NCBI RefSeq assembly: GCF_900102195.1
Contig: NZ_FNBE01000006.1
Coordinates: 124,001-188,000, forward strand
Reading direction: 5' to 3'
Length of the DNA stretch: 64,000 bases
Origin: Pseudonocardia oroxyli
GTDB taxonomy: Bacteria; Actinomycetota; Actinomycetes; Mycobacteriales; Pseudonocardiaceae
Shown: positions 17,332-25,046 of the stretch, one piece after another
Layout: the number at the start of each line of letters is the position of its first letter
How positions within the stretch are numbered: position 1 is the first letter of the stretch
Position numbers and translations under genes: made by a program
The notes under the pieces: generated by a model
What the model saw: only the letters and a program-made list of their open reading frames with translations
Database searches by the model: none
What the model was told of the DNA's origin: nothing

Positions 17332-18510
17332 ATGACCCTCCTCGCTGTCCGCGCCGACCGCCTCTTCGACGGCCTGACCTGCACCGACCACACCCTCCTG
17401 CTCATCGAGGACGGCCGGGTCGTCCGGGTGGGCGGCCCCGTCCCGGACGGGGCCGAGCTGCTCGACCTGCCGGGGGCGACGCTGCTGCCCGGGCTCGTCG
17501 ACACCCACGTCCATCTCGCCTTCGACGCGAGCCCCGACTCGGTCGCCGCGCTGGCCGCCCGCGATCCCGACGCGGAGCAGGAGGCCATGGCCGAGGCCGC
17601 CACCGCGCAGCTCCGCGCGGGGGTCACCACGGTCCGGGACCTGGGCGACCGGGACTACTCCGCGCTGCGCCTGCGGGCCTCCGCGAGACCGCTGCCGACG
17701 ATCGTCGCCGCCGGGCCGCCGATCACGTCGCTCGGCGGGCACTGCCACTACCTCGGCGGCGAAACCCGCTCCGGGGACGCGACCGTCCGGGCGGCGGTGC
17801 GGGAGCGCGCCGAACGCGGCTGCGACGTGATCAAGGTGATGGCCAGCGGCGGGGGCCTCACCCCCGGCACCGACGTGCTGGCCCCGCAGTTCACCGCCGC
17901 CGACCTGCGCGCCGTCGTCGACGAGGCCCACCGCCACGGGCTGCCGGTCACCGCCCACGCCCACGCACTGCCCGCCGTGCGGCAGGCGCTCGACGCGGGC
18001 GTCGACGGGATCGAGCACCTGACCTGCCTGACCGAGAACGGTGTGGAGGCCTCCGACGCGCTGATCGACGAGCTGGTGCGGCGGCGGGTCGCGATCGGGG
18101 CCACGGTGGGGTTGGTCCCGGTGCCGGGGATGGTGCCGCCGCCCCACCTGGCGAAGAACCTGCCCGCGATCCTCGACACGCTGCGCAGGCTGATCGCGGC
18201 GGGGGCGGTCGTCGTCGCCGGGACGGATGCGGGGATCGCCCCCGTGAAGCCCCACGGCGTGCTGCCGCGGGGGCTCGCCGACCTGGTCGCGCACGGGATG
18301 ACCCCGCTCGCGGCGCTGCGCGCGGGGACCGCGACGGCCGCCGCCGTCGTCGGGCTGGGGGCGCGCAAGGGCCGGCTCGCACCGGGTCTCGACGCCGACG
18401 TCCTGGCCGTCGCGGGCGACCCGACGCGGGACATCGCCGCCCTGCTCCACCCGGTCGCGGTGCTCCGCGAGGGCGAGCGGGTCCTGGAGCCGCTGGAGCC
18501 GGTCCGATGA
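17332..18510 (+). CDS. metal-dependent amidohydrolase (imidazolonepropionase/Xaa-Pro dipeptidase-like)
   Basis: A 392-residue amidohydrolase-superfamily enzyme. The binuclear site is visible as DTHVHLAF, the likely carboxylated Lys in CDVIKVMASGGG, His in PVTAHAHALP and GIEHLTC, and the final Asp in VVVAGTDAG. It resembles cytosolic amidohydrolases annotated as prolidase/Sgx9260-type; the substrate is undetermined. The ATG at 17332 follows aggggc. It is divergent from the LAL regulator, which may control it. The C-terminus converges on the WYL regulator with a 58-bp gap. Confidence 0.85.
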   Translation: MTLLAVRADRLFDGLTCTDHTLLLIEDGRVVRVGGPVPDGAELLDLPGATLLPGLVDTHVHLAFDASPDSVAALAARDPDAEQEAMAEAATAQLRAGVTTVRDLGDRDYSALRLRASARPLPTIVAAGPPITSLGGHCHYLGGETRSGDATVRAAVRERAERGCDVIKVMASGGGLTPGTDVLAPQFTAADLRAVVDEAHRHGLPVTAHAHALPAVRQALDAGVDGIEHLTCLTENGVEASDALIDELVRRRVAIGATVGLVPVPGMVPPPHLAKNLPAILDTLRRLIAAGAVVVAGTDAGIAPVKPHGVLPRGLADLVAHGMTPLAALRAGTATAAAVVGLGARKGRLAPGLDADVLAVAGDPTRDIAALLHPVAVLREGERVLEPLEPVR

Positions 18511-18568
18511 GGATGATCCTGCACCGGCTCAGGGAGACCCTGTGCTCCCAGCCGACCTGGTACTGGAG

Positions 18569-19531
18569 CTACGGCGGGTTCGTGGCGCCGGAGTTCCTCT
18601 CCCACAACGCCCTGCCGTGGTCGGCCAGCCTCGACCGCAGCTCCGGGTCGAGCGCCTCCACGTCCCCGCCGAGCGAGACGAGCTGACCGGCCGCGACGTC
18701 GAGGGACTCGACGGCGAGGGTCAGCTCGCGCCACCCCTCGCCGTCCGGCTCGCCGGCCCCCGCGACGGCGGCGGCCGCCGCCTCGACGTCCGTGACCCGC
18801 TTCAACGCCCGCAGCCCCCGCGGGGAGACCCGGATCCGGACCGTCTCGCGCAGCATCGTCGCCGCGAACGCGGCGGCGGACTCGGCCCACCACGCCGGGA
18901 GGTCGAAGTCGGGGCGCTCGAACCGCTCGTCGAGCAGGCTCGCCTCGGTGATCCGGGCCGCCCGGTACGTCCTGACCTGGCCCTCCACCCGCGCGACGAG
19001 ATACCAGACCCCCGCCTTGAGCACGAGCCCGAGCGGGTCCACCGTGCGCGCCGCCCGGTACACGATGGACACGCGACGCTGCTCCCAGAGCGCCTCGGCG
19101 AGCGTGCCGAGGTGCGCGACCTCGGCGGGCTCCTGGAACCAGCCGGGCGCATCGAGGTACACCCGCTCGGCGACCGTGCGGGCGTGGGCGTGCAGCTCCT
19201 CCGGCAGGGTGGCGAGGATCTTGGCCTGCGCTCCCGCCAGCGCCGTCCCCATGCCGAGCTCGGCCAGCAGCTGCGGCGCGCCCATGGTGAACAGCGTGGC
19301 GGCCTCGGCGCCGGTGAGCCCGTCGAGCCGGGTGCGCCAGCCGTCGACGAGCCGGATGCCGCCGCCGGGGCCGGGTTCGGTCCACAGCGGCACCCCGACC
19401 TCGGTCAGCGCGGCGACGTCCCGGTAGATCGTCCGCTCGGAGACCTCCAGCTCGGCGGCCAGCTCGGCCGCCGTGGCCGACCGGCGGCGCTGCAGCACGA
19501 ACAGCAGGGCCATCAGCCGGGACGCGCGCAC
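18569..19531 (-). CDS. WYL-domain helix-turn-helix regulator
   Basis: A 320-residue regulator. The N-terminal HTH_11 domain (SRLMALLFVLQRRRSATAAE, VSERTIYRDVAALTEVGVPL) is followed by a WYL domain with GVWYLVARVEG and RTYRAARI, and then the WCX-like C-terminal region. WYL proteins sense nucleic acids or small ligands and may activate or repress. The GTG start at 19531 lies only 26 bp from the divergent Nudix gene, so their promoters must overlap and co-regulation is likely. Confidence 0.85.
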   Translation of the reverse strand: MRASRLMALLFVLQRRRSATAAELAAELEVSERTIYRDVAALTEVGVPLWTEPGPGGGIRLVDGWRTRLDGLTGAEAATLFTMGAPQLLAELGMGTALAGAQAKILATLPEELHAHARTVAERVYLDAPGWFQEPAEVAHLGTLAEALWEQRRVSIVYRAARTVDPLGLVLKAGVWYLVARVEGQVRTYRAARITEASLLDERFERPDFDLPAWWAESAAAFAATMLRETVRIRVSPRGLRALKRVTDVEAAAAAVAGAGEPDGEGWRELTLAVESLDVAAGQLVSLGGDVEALDPELRSRLADHGRALWERNSGATNPP

Positions 19532-19557
19532 GGGACCGATCGTGGCAGGCTCTCGGG

Positions 19558-20082
19558 GTGGACACCCTCTCGACCCGGCAGGTCTACGCGAACAGCTGGA
19601 TGAGCGTCCGGGAGGACGGGATCCGGCGGGCCGACGGCAGCGAAGGCGTGTACGGCGTCGTCGACAAGCCGACGTACGCCCTGGTCATCCCCCGTGACGG
19701 CGACCGCCTGCACCTGGTGGAGCAGTTCCGCTACCCGATCGGGATGCGGCGCTGGGAGTTCCCCGCGGGCACCGCGCCGGACCGCGCCGACCAGGACCCC
19801 GCCGAGCTCGCCGTCCGCGAGCTGGTCGAGGAGACCGGCCTGCGGGCGGGGCGGATGGAGCGGATCGGCCTGCTCGACGTCGCCCCCGGCATGTCGAGCC
19901 AGCGCGGCCACGTCTTCCTCGCGACGGAGCTGGTGCAGGGCGAGCCCCGGCGCGAGCACAGCGAGCAGGACATGCGCCAGGCCTGGTTCACCATCGCGGA
20001 GTTCGAGCGCATGATCGCCGACGGCGAGATCACGGACGCCCAGTCCATCGCCGCCTACCAACTCATGCGGCTCCGTTCCTGA
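19558..20082 (+). CDS. Nudix hydrolase (ADP-ribose pyrophosphatase-like)
   Basis: A 174-residue Nudix protein. The core REL-x-EE-x-G is present as RELVEETGL (residues 87-95) after EFPAGTAPDRADQDPAE, a slightly expanded box seen in actinobacterial ADP-sugar pyrophosphatases. The N-terminal strand set YALVIPRDGDRLHLVEQFRY is typical. It likely hydrolyses ADP-ribose or a related nucleotide sugar. The start is GTG at 19558. It is divergent from the WYL regulator and converges with a TetR gene 11 bp away. Confidence 0.85.
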   Translation: MDTLSTRQVYANSWMSVREDGIRRADGSEGVYGVVDKPTYALVIPRDGDRLHLVEQFRYPIGMRRWEFPAGTAPDRADQDPAELAVRELVEETGLRAGRMERIGLLDVAPGMSSQRGHVFLATELVQGEPRREHSEQDMRQAWFTIAEFERMIADGEITDAQSIAAYQLMRLRS

Positions 20083-20093
20083 CCCCCCCGCCA

Positions 20094-20777
20094 TCATGTG
20101 AGGCGGTCGAGTTCCGCGGTGTGGGTGCGGTACGCGTGGGCGATCCGCGCCGCCAGGGCCCGGTCGGGGGTGCCGGGGAGCTCGAGGGCGGCGCGCAGGG
20201 TGTCCGCCAGCAGGTCGGCGCGGGCGTCCGGATCGGCGGGGCCCGGCGCGGTCGGCACACCGTCGAGGAGGAAGAAGCCCGTGGTCACGGCGGCGAAGAC
20301 GCGCAGCTGGGCGTCGACCGGCTGGTCCGTGCGGAGCAGGCCCGCCTCCCGGAGCAGCCCGAACCACTCCCGGCCCATCCGGGCGCGGACGGCGGCGATC
20401 GCGCCGAGGGTCTCCGACGCCTCGTGCGCGAGCCTGCCGAGCACCTCGGCGTCGCCGAGGTAGATCCTGCGGGTGACGGGATCGTCGAGCAGCTCCCGGT
20501 ACAGCTCGCGGACGGCTCGGGCGGGCATCGCGGCCGCCGGGTCGCGCTCCATCCGCTCGGCCATCCGCAGCAGCACCGCGCCGTGAATCCGCAGCAGGAC
20601 GCCGAGGAACAGCGCCTCCTTGGTGCGGTGGTGCAGGTAGACGGTCCCCTTGCCGATCCCGGCCTCGGCGGCCACGTCCGCGACCGTCACCCGCTGGTAC
20701 CCCCAGCGGACCAGCAGATCGGCGGCGGCGTCGAGCAGCCGGTCGGCCCTCGTGACCAGATGGCCGGGTCCGGTCAT
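20094..20777 (-). CDS. TetR-family transcriptional regulator
   Basis: A 227-residue regulator. The N-terminal HTH is LLDAAADLLVRWGYQRVTVA plus AAEAGIGKGTVYLHHRTKE, a standard TetR domain; the rest is a helical ligand-binding domain. The ATG at 20777 follows TACGCT by 6 nt, which fits a leaderless transcript. It is divergent from the enoyl-CoA hydratase with 25 bp between starts and probably represses both. Confidence 0.85.
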   Translation of the reverse strand: MTGPGHLVTRADRLLDAAADLLVRWGYQRVTVADVAAEAGIGKGTVYLHHRTKEALFLGVLLRIHGAVLLRMAERMERDPAAAMPARAVRELYRELLDDPVTRRIYLGDAEVLGRLAHEASETLGAIAAVRARMGREWFGLLREAGLLRTDQPVDAQLRVFAAVTTGFFLLDGVPTAPGPADPDARADLLADTLRAALELPGTPDRALAARIAHAYRTHTAELDRLT

Positions 20778-20780
20778 GCA

Positions 20781-20798
20781 GTCAGCGTATACCGTGAC
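20781..20798. promoter_or_regulatory. overlapping divergent -10 boxes / candidate TetR operator
   Basis: gtcagcgtataccgtgac is symmetric at 14 of 18 positions around gtatac. Read rightward it supplies TACCGT 7 nt before the hydratase ATG; read leftward it supplies TACGCT 6 nt before the TetR ATG. Part of the symmetry may come simply from two facing -10 boxes. Confidence 0.6.
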
Positions 20799-20802
20799 CC
20801 GC

Positions 20803-21573
20803 ATGGGCTACGAGCACCTTCTCGTCAAGGAGGACGGGGACACCGTCCGGATCACCATGAACCGGCCGGAGCGGCGCAACGCGCTGTCCGAGGACCATCT
20901 CCGCGAGCTGCTCGACGCGTTCGAGCAGGCCGGGGCGAGCTCCGCGACCGGGATCGTGCTGGGCGCCGAGGGCAAGGCCTTCTCCGCGGGCCACGACTTC
21001 GCGGACGTCGCGGCGCGGGACCTGCAGGGCGTACGACAGCTGCTCACCCTGTGCACCGAGCTGATGCAGACCATCCAGGCCGTGCCGCAGGTCGTGATCG
21101 CGAAGGTGCAGGCCATCGCGACCGCGGCGGGCTGCCAGCTCGTCGCGACGTGCGACCTCGCCGTCGCCGCCGAGTCGGCGAGCTTCGCGCTGCCCGGGGG
21201 CAAGGGCGGCTGGTTCTGCCACACCCCCGCCGTCCCCGTGGCGCGCACCGTCGGCCGCAAGCGGCTGATGGAGCTGGCGCTCACCGGCGACCCGATCGAC
21301 GCCCGCACCGCGGTCGAGTGGGGCCTGGTCAACCACGCCGTCCCGGACGCCGAGCTCGACGCCCGCACGGACGACCTGCTCGCCCGCGCCACCCGCGGCA
21401 GCCGCTTCGGCAAGGAGGTCGGCAAGCAGACGCTCTACGCCCAGCTCGACCGCCCCGAGGCGGACGCGTACGCGATCGCCGTCGAGGTCATGGCGTCGAT
21501 GTCGCAGTCCGCGGGCGCCAAGGAGGGCATGGCGAGCTTCCTCGAGAAGAGGCACCCGGTCTGGCCCGACTAG
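20803..21573 (+). CDS. enoyl-CoA hydratase/isomerase family protein
   Basis: A 256-residue crotonase-fold enzyme. The first oxyanion segment is KAFSAGHDFADV and the second is AAGCQLVATCDLAVAAESA; the SAGHD motif and the absence of an obvious catalytic Glu pair place it in the EchA-like group whose exact reaction (hydration, isomerisation or thioester cleavage) is not certain. It is controlled by the divergent TetR gene (inference). The following lipoprotein gene starts 11 bp downstream. Confidence 0.85.
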   Translation: MGYEHLLVKEDGDTVRITMNRPERRNALSEDHLRELLDAFEQAGASSATGIVLGAEGKAFSAGHDFADVAARDLQGVRQLLTLCTELMQTIQAVPQVVIAKVQAIATAAGCQLVATCDLAVAAESASFALPGGKGGWFCHTPAVPVARTVGRKRLMELALTGDPIDARTAVEWGLVNHAVPDAELDARTDDLLARATRGSRFGKEVGKQTLYAQLDRPEADAYAIAVEVMASMSQSAGAKEGMASFLEKRHPVWPD

Positions 21574-21584
21574 GGTGCCGGGCG

Positions 21585-22460
21585 ATGCTGTCTCGCAGAG
21601 CGTTCCTCGCCGGCTCCGCCGGTCTGGCGGCCCTGCCGACGCTGACGACGCTCGCGGCCTGCGGGACGAGCGGCACCACGTTCGAGCGGATGCGCGCGGC
21701 GGGTGTCGCCCGGATCGGGATCGCGGGCGAACGCCCCTACGGCTACCTGAACGGCGACGGCGCCGTCACCGGGGAGGCGCCGACCGTCGCCCGCGCCGTG
21801 CTCGCAGACCTCGGGGTGGGCGGCGTCGAGGCGGTGCAGGTGCCCTTCGCCCGGCTGCTGACCGGCCTGCTCGACGGGCAGTACGACCTCGTCGCTGCCG
21901 GCACCACGATCACCCCGAGCCGATGCGCCCGGGTGGCGTTCTCGCGCCCGGACTTCTTGGCGCCCTTGGCCTTCCTCGTCCCGGAGGGCAACCCGCAGGG
22001 GCTGCGCACGCTCGGTGGCGCCTCCCGCTCCCGTACCCGGCTCGGGGTGCTCGAGGGCTCGGCCGAGCAGGACTACGCGCTCGCCGCGGGGGTGTCCCCC
22101 ACCGCGATCACGACCTACGACGGCCAGAGCACGCTGTACCGGGCCGTCGCGAACGGCGAGGTCCCCGCCGCCGTCCTCACCCGCCTGTCGCTGCTCGACG
22201 AGCAGTCCCGCAATCCGGGATCCCGGCTGCAGGTGACCCCGGGGTTCGCACCCTCGACCACGCCCACCGGCGAGCCTGTCTACCCCGTGGGGGCCTTCGC
22301 GTTCCGCCCGGCGGACACCGATCTCGTCGTGGCGTTCGACACGGCACTGACCGACCTGCAGACCTCCGGGCGGTGGCTGGAGACGGTGCGCCCCTTCGGT
22401 TTCGACGACGAGAACCTCCCGCAGGCCGGCCTCACCACGGCGCAGCTCTGCACTTCTTGA
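21585..22460 (+). CDS. amino-acid-type ABC transporter substrate-binding lipoprotein (EhuB-like), orphan
   Basis: A 291-residue secreted protein. The N-terminus combines a twin-arginine motif (LSRRAFLAGSAGL) with a lipobox LAAC (Cys about 26), so it is probably a Tat-exported lipoprotein. The mature part is an SBP_bac_3 domain (GERPYGYLNGDGAVTGEAPT, YDLVAAGTTITPSRCA), most like the ectoine/hydroxyectoine binder EhuB. No permease or ATPase gene is adjacent; the neighbours are an enoyl-CoA hydratase and DUF202 proteins, so the transporter partner must be elsewhere or absent. Confidence 0.8.
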   Translation: MLSRRAFLAGSAGLAALPTLTTLAACGTSGTTFERMRAAGVARIGIAGERPYGYLNGDGAVTGEAPTVARAVLADLGVGGVEAVQVPFARLLTGLLDGQYDLVAAGTTITPSRCARVAFSRPDFLAPLAFLVPEGNPQGLRTLGGASRSRTRLGVLEGSAEQDYALAAGVSPTAITTYDGQSTLYRAVANGEVPAAVLTRLSLLDEQSRNPGSRLQVTPGFAPSTTPTGEPVYPVGAFAFRPADTDLVVAFDTALTDLQTSGRWLETVRPFGFDDENLPQAGLTTAQLCTS

Positions 22461-22496
22461 TCCCACAGCTGGGCGAAAAGTCCGTACATTTAGCGG

Positions 22497-22865
22497 GTGG
22501 CCGTCGTCGAATCCCGCTTCCCCGCCCGCCTGTTCCGGGTGGGCGACGAACCCGACCCGCGCTTCTCACTCGCCAACGAACGCACGTTCCTGGCCTGGAT
22601 CCGGGCGGCGCTGGCGCTGATCGCCGCCGGCGTGGCGCTCGAGGCACTCGGCCTGGCCCTGCACCCGGGGTTCCGGACGGCGGCGTCGATCCTGCTGGTG
22701 GTGGCGGGGCTGCTCACCCCGCTGCAGGCCTGGCTGGGCTGGTACGCCACCGAGAAGGCGCTGCGCCGGACCCGCCCGCTGCCGCCCGCGCTGCTGGCCC
22801 TGCCCACGGCGGTCCTGGTCGTCGTCGCCGGGCTCCTGGTGTTCCTGGGGATCCTCTACCGGTGA
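22497..22865 (+). CDS. DUF202 (YidH-family) membrane protein
   Basis: A 122-residue protein with the DUF202 signature FSLANERTFLAWIRAALALI followed by three hydrophobic segments. The function of the family is unknown; members usually occur as adjacent pairs, as here. The start is GTG at 22497. Its stop overlaps the next GTG as GTGA. Confidence 0.85.
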   Translation: MAVVESRFPARLFRVGDEPDPRFSLANERTFLAWIRAALALIAAGVALEALGLALHPGFRTAASILLVVAGLLTPLQAWLGWYATEKALRRTRPLPPALLALPTAVLVVVAGLLVFLGILYR

Positions 22866-23182
22866 GCGTCGTCGACCCCGGGCTGCAGCCGGAGCGCACC
22901 GGCCTGGCCTGGCGGCGCACGACCGTCTCCCTCGCCGTGGTGTCGCTGGCGGGCACCCGGCTGCTGCCCGACCCCGTCGGCCTCGTGGGCCTCGCCGGTC
23001 TCGTCGCCGCGATCGCCCTGCTGGTGCTGGGCGAGCGGCGCTACCGCCGGGTCCGCCGCGCCCTCGCGCGCGACCCGGACGCGGCCGTGGCGGGCGGGCT
23101 GCTCGTCCCCCTCACCGCGGCGACCACCCTCCTGCTGGGAGCGGGCGCGGCGGTCTACGTGCTGGCCGCCGGGGTCGGCTGA
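22862..23182 (+). CDS. DUF202 membrane protein, second of pair
   Basis: A 106-residue protein with the shorter DUF202 signature QPERTGLAWRRTTVSLA and three predicted membrane segments. The GTG start overlaps the upstream stop, so both are made together and possibly form a heteromer. It converges with the DUF6194 gene with only 6 bp between the stops. Confidence 0.8.
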   Translation: MSVVDPGLQPERTGLAWRRTTVSLAVVSLAGTRLLPDPVGLVGLAGLVAAIALLVLGERRYRRVRRALARDPDAAVAGGLLVPLTAATTLLLGAGAAVYVLAAGVG

Positions 23183-23188
23183 CCAGGG

Positions 23189-23602
23189 TCACGCTCGCGG
23201 CGCGGCCGCGGCGTGGGCCCGGGCGAGCAGCTCCTCCAGGACGGCCCGGGTGTGCTCACCCGGATTCACCACGGACACCCAGCCGCCGTAGACCGGGTGC
23301 GCGAGCAGAACGTCCGTCGCGGTGCGGTCCGTCGACTCGACGAGCTCCCCCGCCGTGCGCCCCACATGGACGTTCACCCGGTACCGGCCGGGCCGGTCCA
23401 GGTCCGACGACGGCTCGCCCGGATAGTCCTTCGTGACGATCGTGGCGTAGGGCTGCGTCCGCTCGGGCACCACCCCGCTCGGGGAGTGGTAGAAGAAGTG
23501 ATCGCCCCAGGCGAGCTCGGGGAACCCGCTCCCCTCCGCGGGGGCCAGCTCCAGCACCCCCTCGAAGCCGCGCAGGGTCGCCAGCACGTCGTCGATACTC
23601 AT
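23189..23602 (-). CDS. DUF6194 family protein
   Basis: A 137-residue protein. The recognisable family blocks are ELAWGDHFFYHSPSGVVP, QPYATIVTKDYPGEPSSDLD, YRVNVHVG and LLAHPVYGGWVSVVNPGE. No catalytic motif is obvious, and the function is unknown. The ATG at 23602 is almost back to back with the start of a decayed MerR gene on the other strand, suggesting the MerR protein once regulated it. Confidence 0.75.
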   Translation of the reverse strand: MSIDDVLATLRGFEGVLELAPAEGSGFPELAWGDHFFYHSPSGVVPERTQPYATIVTKDYPGEPSSDLDRPGRYRVNVHVGRTAGELVESTDRTATDVLLAHPVYGGWVSVVNPGEHTRAVLEELLARAHAAAAPRA

Positions 23603-23604
23603 GG

Positions 23605-23951
23605 GTGCAGTATCGGCAGCTCGCCCTCGCCGCGGGGCCGGTGGAGGCGCGGCGGGTGCTGCAGCACGTGGGCGTTGCGGTTCTGGGAGTCCGAGGGCCT
23701 GCTGCACCCCACCCGGGTGGGCCGCGCCGCCCGCGCCTACCCGGTCGCGGCCGTGCGTGAGGCCCGGATCGTGGTCGCCCTGCGCACCGCGGGCCACCGC
23801 ATCCCGAGCTGCGCGCCACGATGGCGGCGTTGCGCGAGACGACCGCGCGTCCGCTCGAGTCCCTCGACGCCCACCTGGCGTCGCTCACCACGCGCACCCT
23901 CGCCCTGCTCCCGCGGGCTCGGGGCTCGCCGAGCTCGTGTCCGGAGGGTGA
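23605..23951 (+). pseudogene. decayed MerR-family regulator (multiple frameshifts)
   Basis: MerR-like sequence is spread over three reading frames. Frame 1 from GTG 23605 gives VQYRQLALAAG; frame 2 then supplies LRFWESEGLLHPTRVG and REARIVVALRTAGHRIP; frame 1 resumes with ELRATMAALRETTARPLESL and DAHLASLTTRTLALL; the tail GLAELVSGG and stop at 23951 are in frame 3. Together they cover the HTH, wing and coiled-coil parts of a short MerR protein of about 115 residues. No single frame is intact, so this is a pseudogene unless the assembly has errors here. Confidence 0.7.
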
Positions 23952-23980
23952 CCGGCGGCGATGTGGTGGAGGATGGCGGC

Positions 23981-24985
23981 ATGGCACTGCTGCGCATCGC
24001 GGGCATTCCCGTCCCCGGCCCGTCCGACCTGCTCGACGGGGCCAAGGCCGTCGTCGGCTGGTCCGGGGAGGTCGTCGAGATCGCGGCGGGCATGCCGGAG
24101 CGGGCCGCCGCCCTGCTCGACGACGTCACGGGGTTGGTCGGGCGCATCGGCGGGATCGCCGAGCGGGTCGAGGGGCTGCTCACGCAGGTCGAGGGCATCG
24201 CGGGCCGCGCCGACGGCCTGATCGAACGGGTGGACGGCACCGCGACCGAGGCGCAGGCGCTGATCACCCGCGTCGGCGGCACCGTCACGGCGGTGGAGGG
24301 GCTGCTCGGGCAGGTCGGCGGCACCGCGACGCAGGCGGACGAGCTGATCACCCGCGTGGGCACGACGGCCCGGCAGGCGGACGCGTTGATCGTGAGCGTC
24401 GGCGGGACGGCGGGCGAGGCGGACGCGCTCATCACCCGGGTCGGCGGCACCGCGGGTGCCGCCGAGGAGCTCGTCGCCCGGGTCGGCGGGGTGGCGGGGG
24501 ACGCGGAGCGGATCGTCCTCTCCGCCGGGTCGGTCGCGGACGAGGCGCGCAAGGTCGTCGCCGGGGCGAACGCGGTGGCGGACGACGCGGCGGGCGTGGT
24601 GTCCCGGGCGGGCACCGTGGCGGGGCGGGCGGACGACCTGGTGCAGGACGCGTCGGGGCTCAGCGCCCAGGCGGGCGCCATGCTCGAGACCTACAAGCCG
24701 ATCACCGAGAAGGCCGCCCCGCTGGCCGCGAAGTTCGTCGACGAGTTCTCCGAGGCCGAGCTGCACGCCGCCATCCGGATGGTCGACCAGCTGCCCCAGC
24801 TGGTCGAGCACCTGGAGAACGACGTCATGCCCATCCTGACCACGCTCGACCGCGTGGGGCCGGACGTCCACGACCTGCTCGACGAGCTCAAGGGCGTCCG
24901 GCAGGCCATCAACGGGATCCCCGGCTTCTCGTTCTTCCGTCGCCGCGGCGAGGAGCGGGAGGCCGAGGAGGCGGCGGCGGAGTAG
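23981..24985 (+). CDS. helical protein with thirteen 14-residue repeats
   Basis: A 334-residue protein of unknown function. After an N-terminal segment (MALLRIAGIPVPGPSDLLDG) residues 52-233 consist of thirteen consecutive 14-residue units of the form LITRVGGTATQADE, with hydrophobic residues at positions 1, 2, 5 and often 8/9, charged or polar residues at 3, 4 and 11-14. Two heptads per unit should give a long amphipathic or coiled-coil rod, like phasins or membrane-lipid-droplet binders. A non-repeated helical domain (234-334) follows, ending in an acidic/basic tail. No signal peptide or clear membrane span is seen. The ATG has GGAGG about 7 nt upstream. The last 77 bp overlap a small ORF on the other strand. 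Confidence 0.8.
   Translation: MALLRIAGIPVPGPSDLLDGAKAVVGWSGEVVEIAAGMPERAAALLDDVTGLVGRIGGIAERVEGLLTQVEGIAGRADGLIERVDGTATEAQALITRVGGTVTAVEGLLGQVGGTATQADELITRVGTTARQADALIVSVGGTAGEADALITRVGGTAGAAEELVARVGGVAGDAERIVLSAGSVADEARKVVAGANAVADDAAGVVSRAGTVAGRADDLVQDASGLSAQAGAMLETYKPITEKAAPLAAKFVDEFSEAELHAAIRMVDQLPQLVEHLENDVMPILTTLDRVGPDVHDLLDELKGVRQAINGIPGFSFFRRRGEEREAEEAAAE
24134..24679 (+). repeat. thirteen 42-bp coding repeats
   Basis: The DNA encoding residues 52-233 of the repeat protein is organised in 42-bp units, all in phase. Units differ in sequence (for example LLTQVEGIAGRADG, LITRVGGTAGAAEE, VVSRAGTVAGRADD), so the array is old enough to have diverged. Confidence 0.8.
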
Positions 24986-25046
24986 CCGCCCGCACGGTCC
25001 GCACCCACGCGCACCGCTCGACGTCCCAGTAGTGGCGCCGGTCCAT
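24909..25046 (-). CDS. possible tiny protein coupled to the hemerythrin gene
   Basis: A 45-codon frame opening MDRRHYWDVERCAWVRT. Its ATG overlaps the hemerythrin stop as TGATG, an arrangement used repeatedly for real couplings in this window. The Trp/Tyr/Cys-containing first 17 residues look like a conserved short domain; the rest is Pro/Arg-rich and runs antisense through the end of the repeat protein gene. Only the N-terminal part may matter. I do not recognise a function. Confidence 0.4.
   Translation of the reverse strand: MDRRHYWDVERCAWVRTVRAATPPPPPRPPAPRRGDGRTRSRGSR

Noticed and set aside
14511..18686. A 1391-codon plus-strand frame
   Set aside because: It is the shadow of the LAL regulator and of the amidohydrolase in another frame, without any domain.
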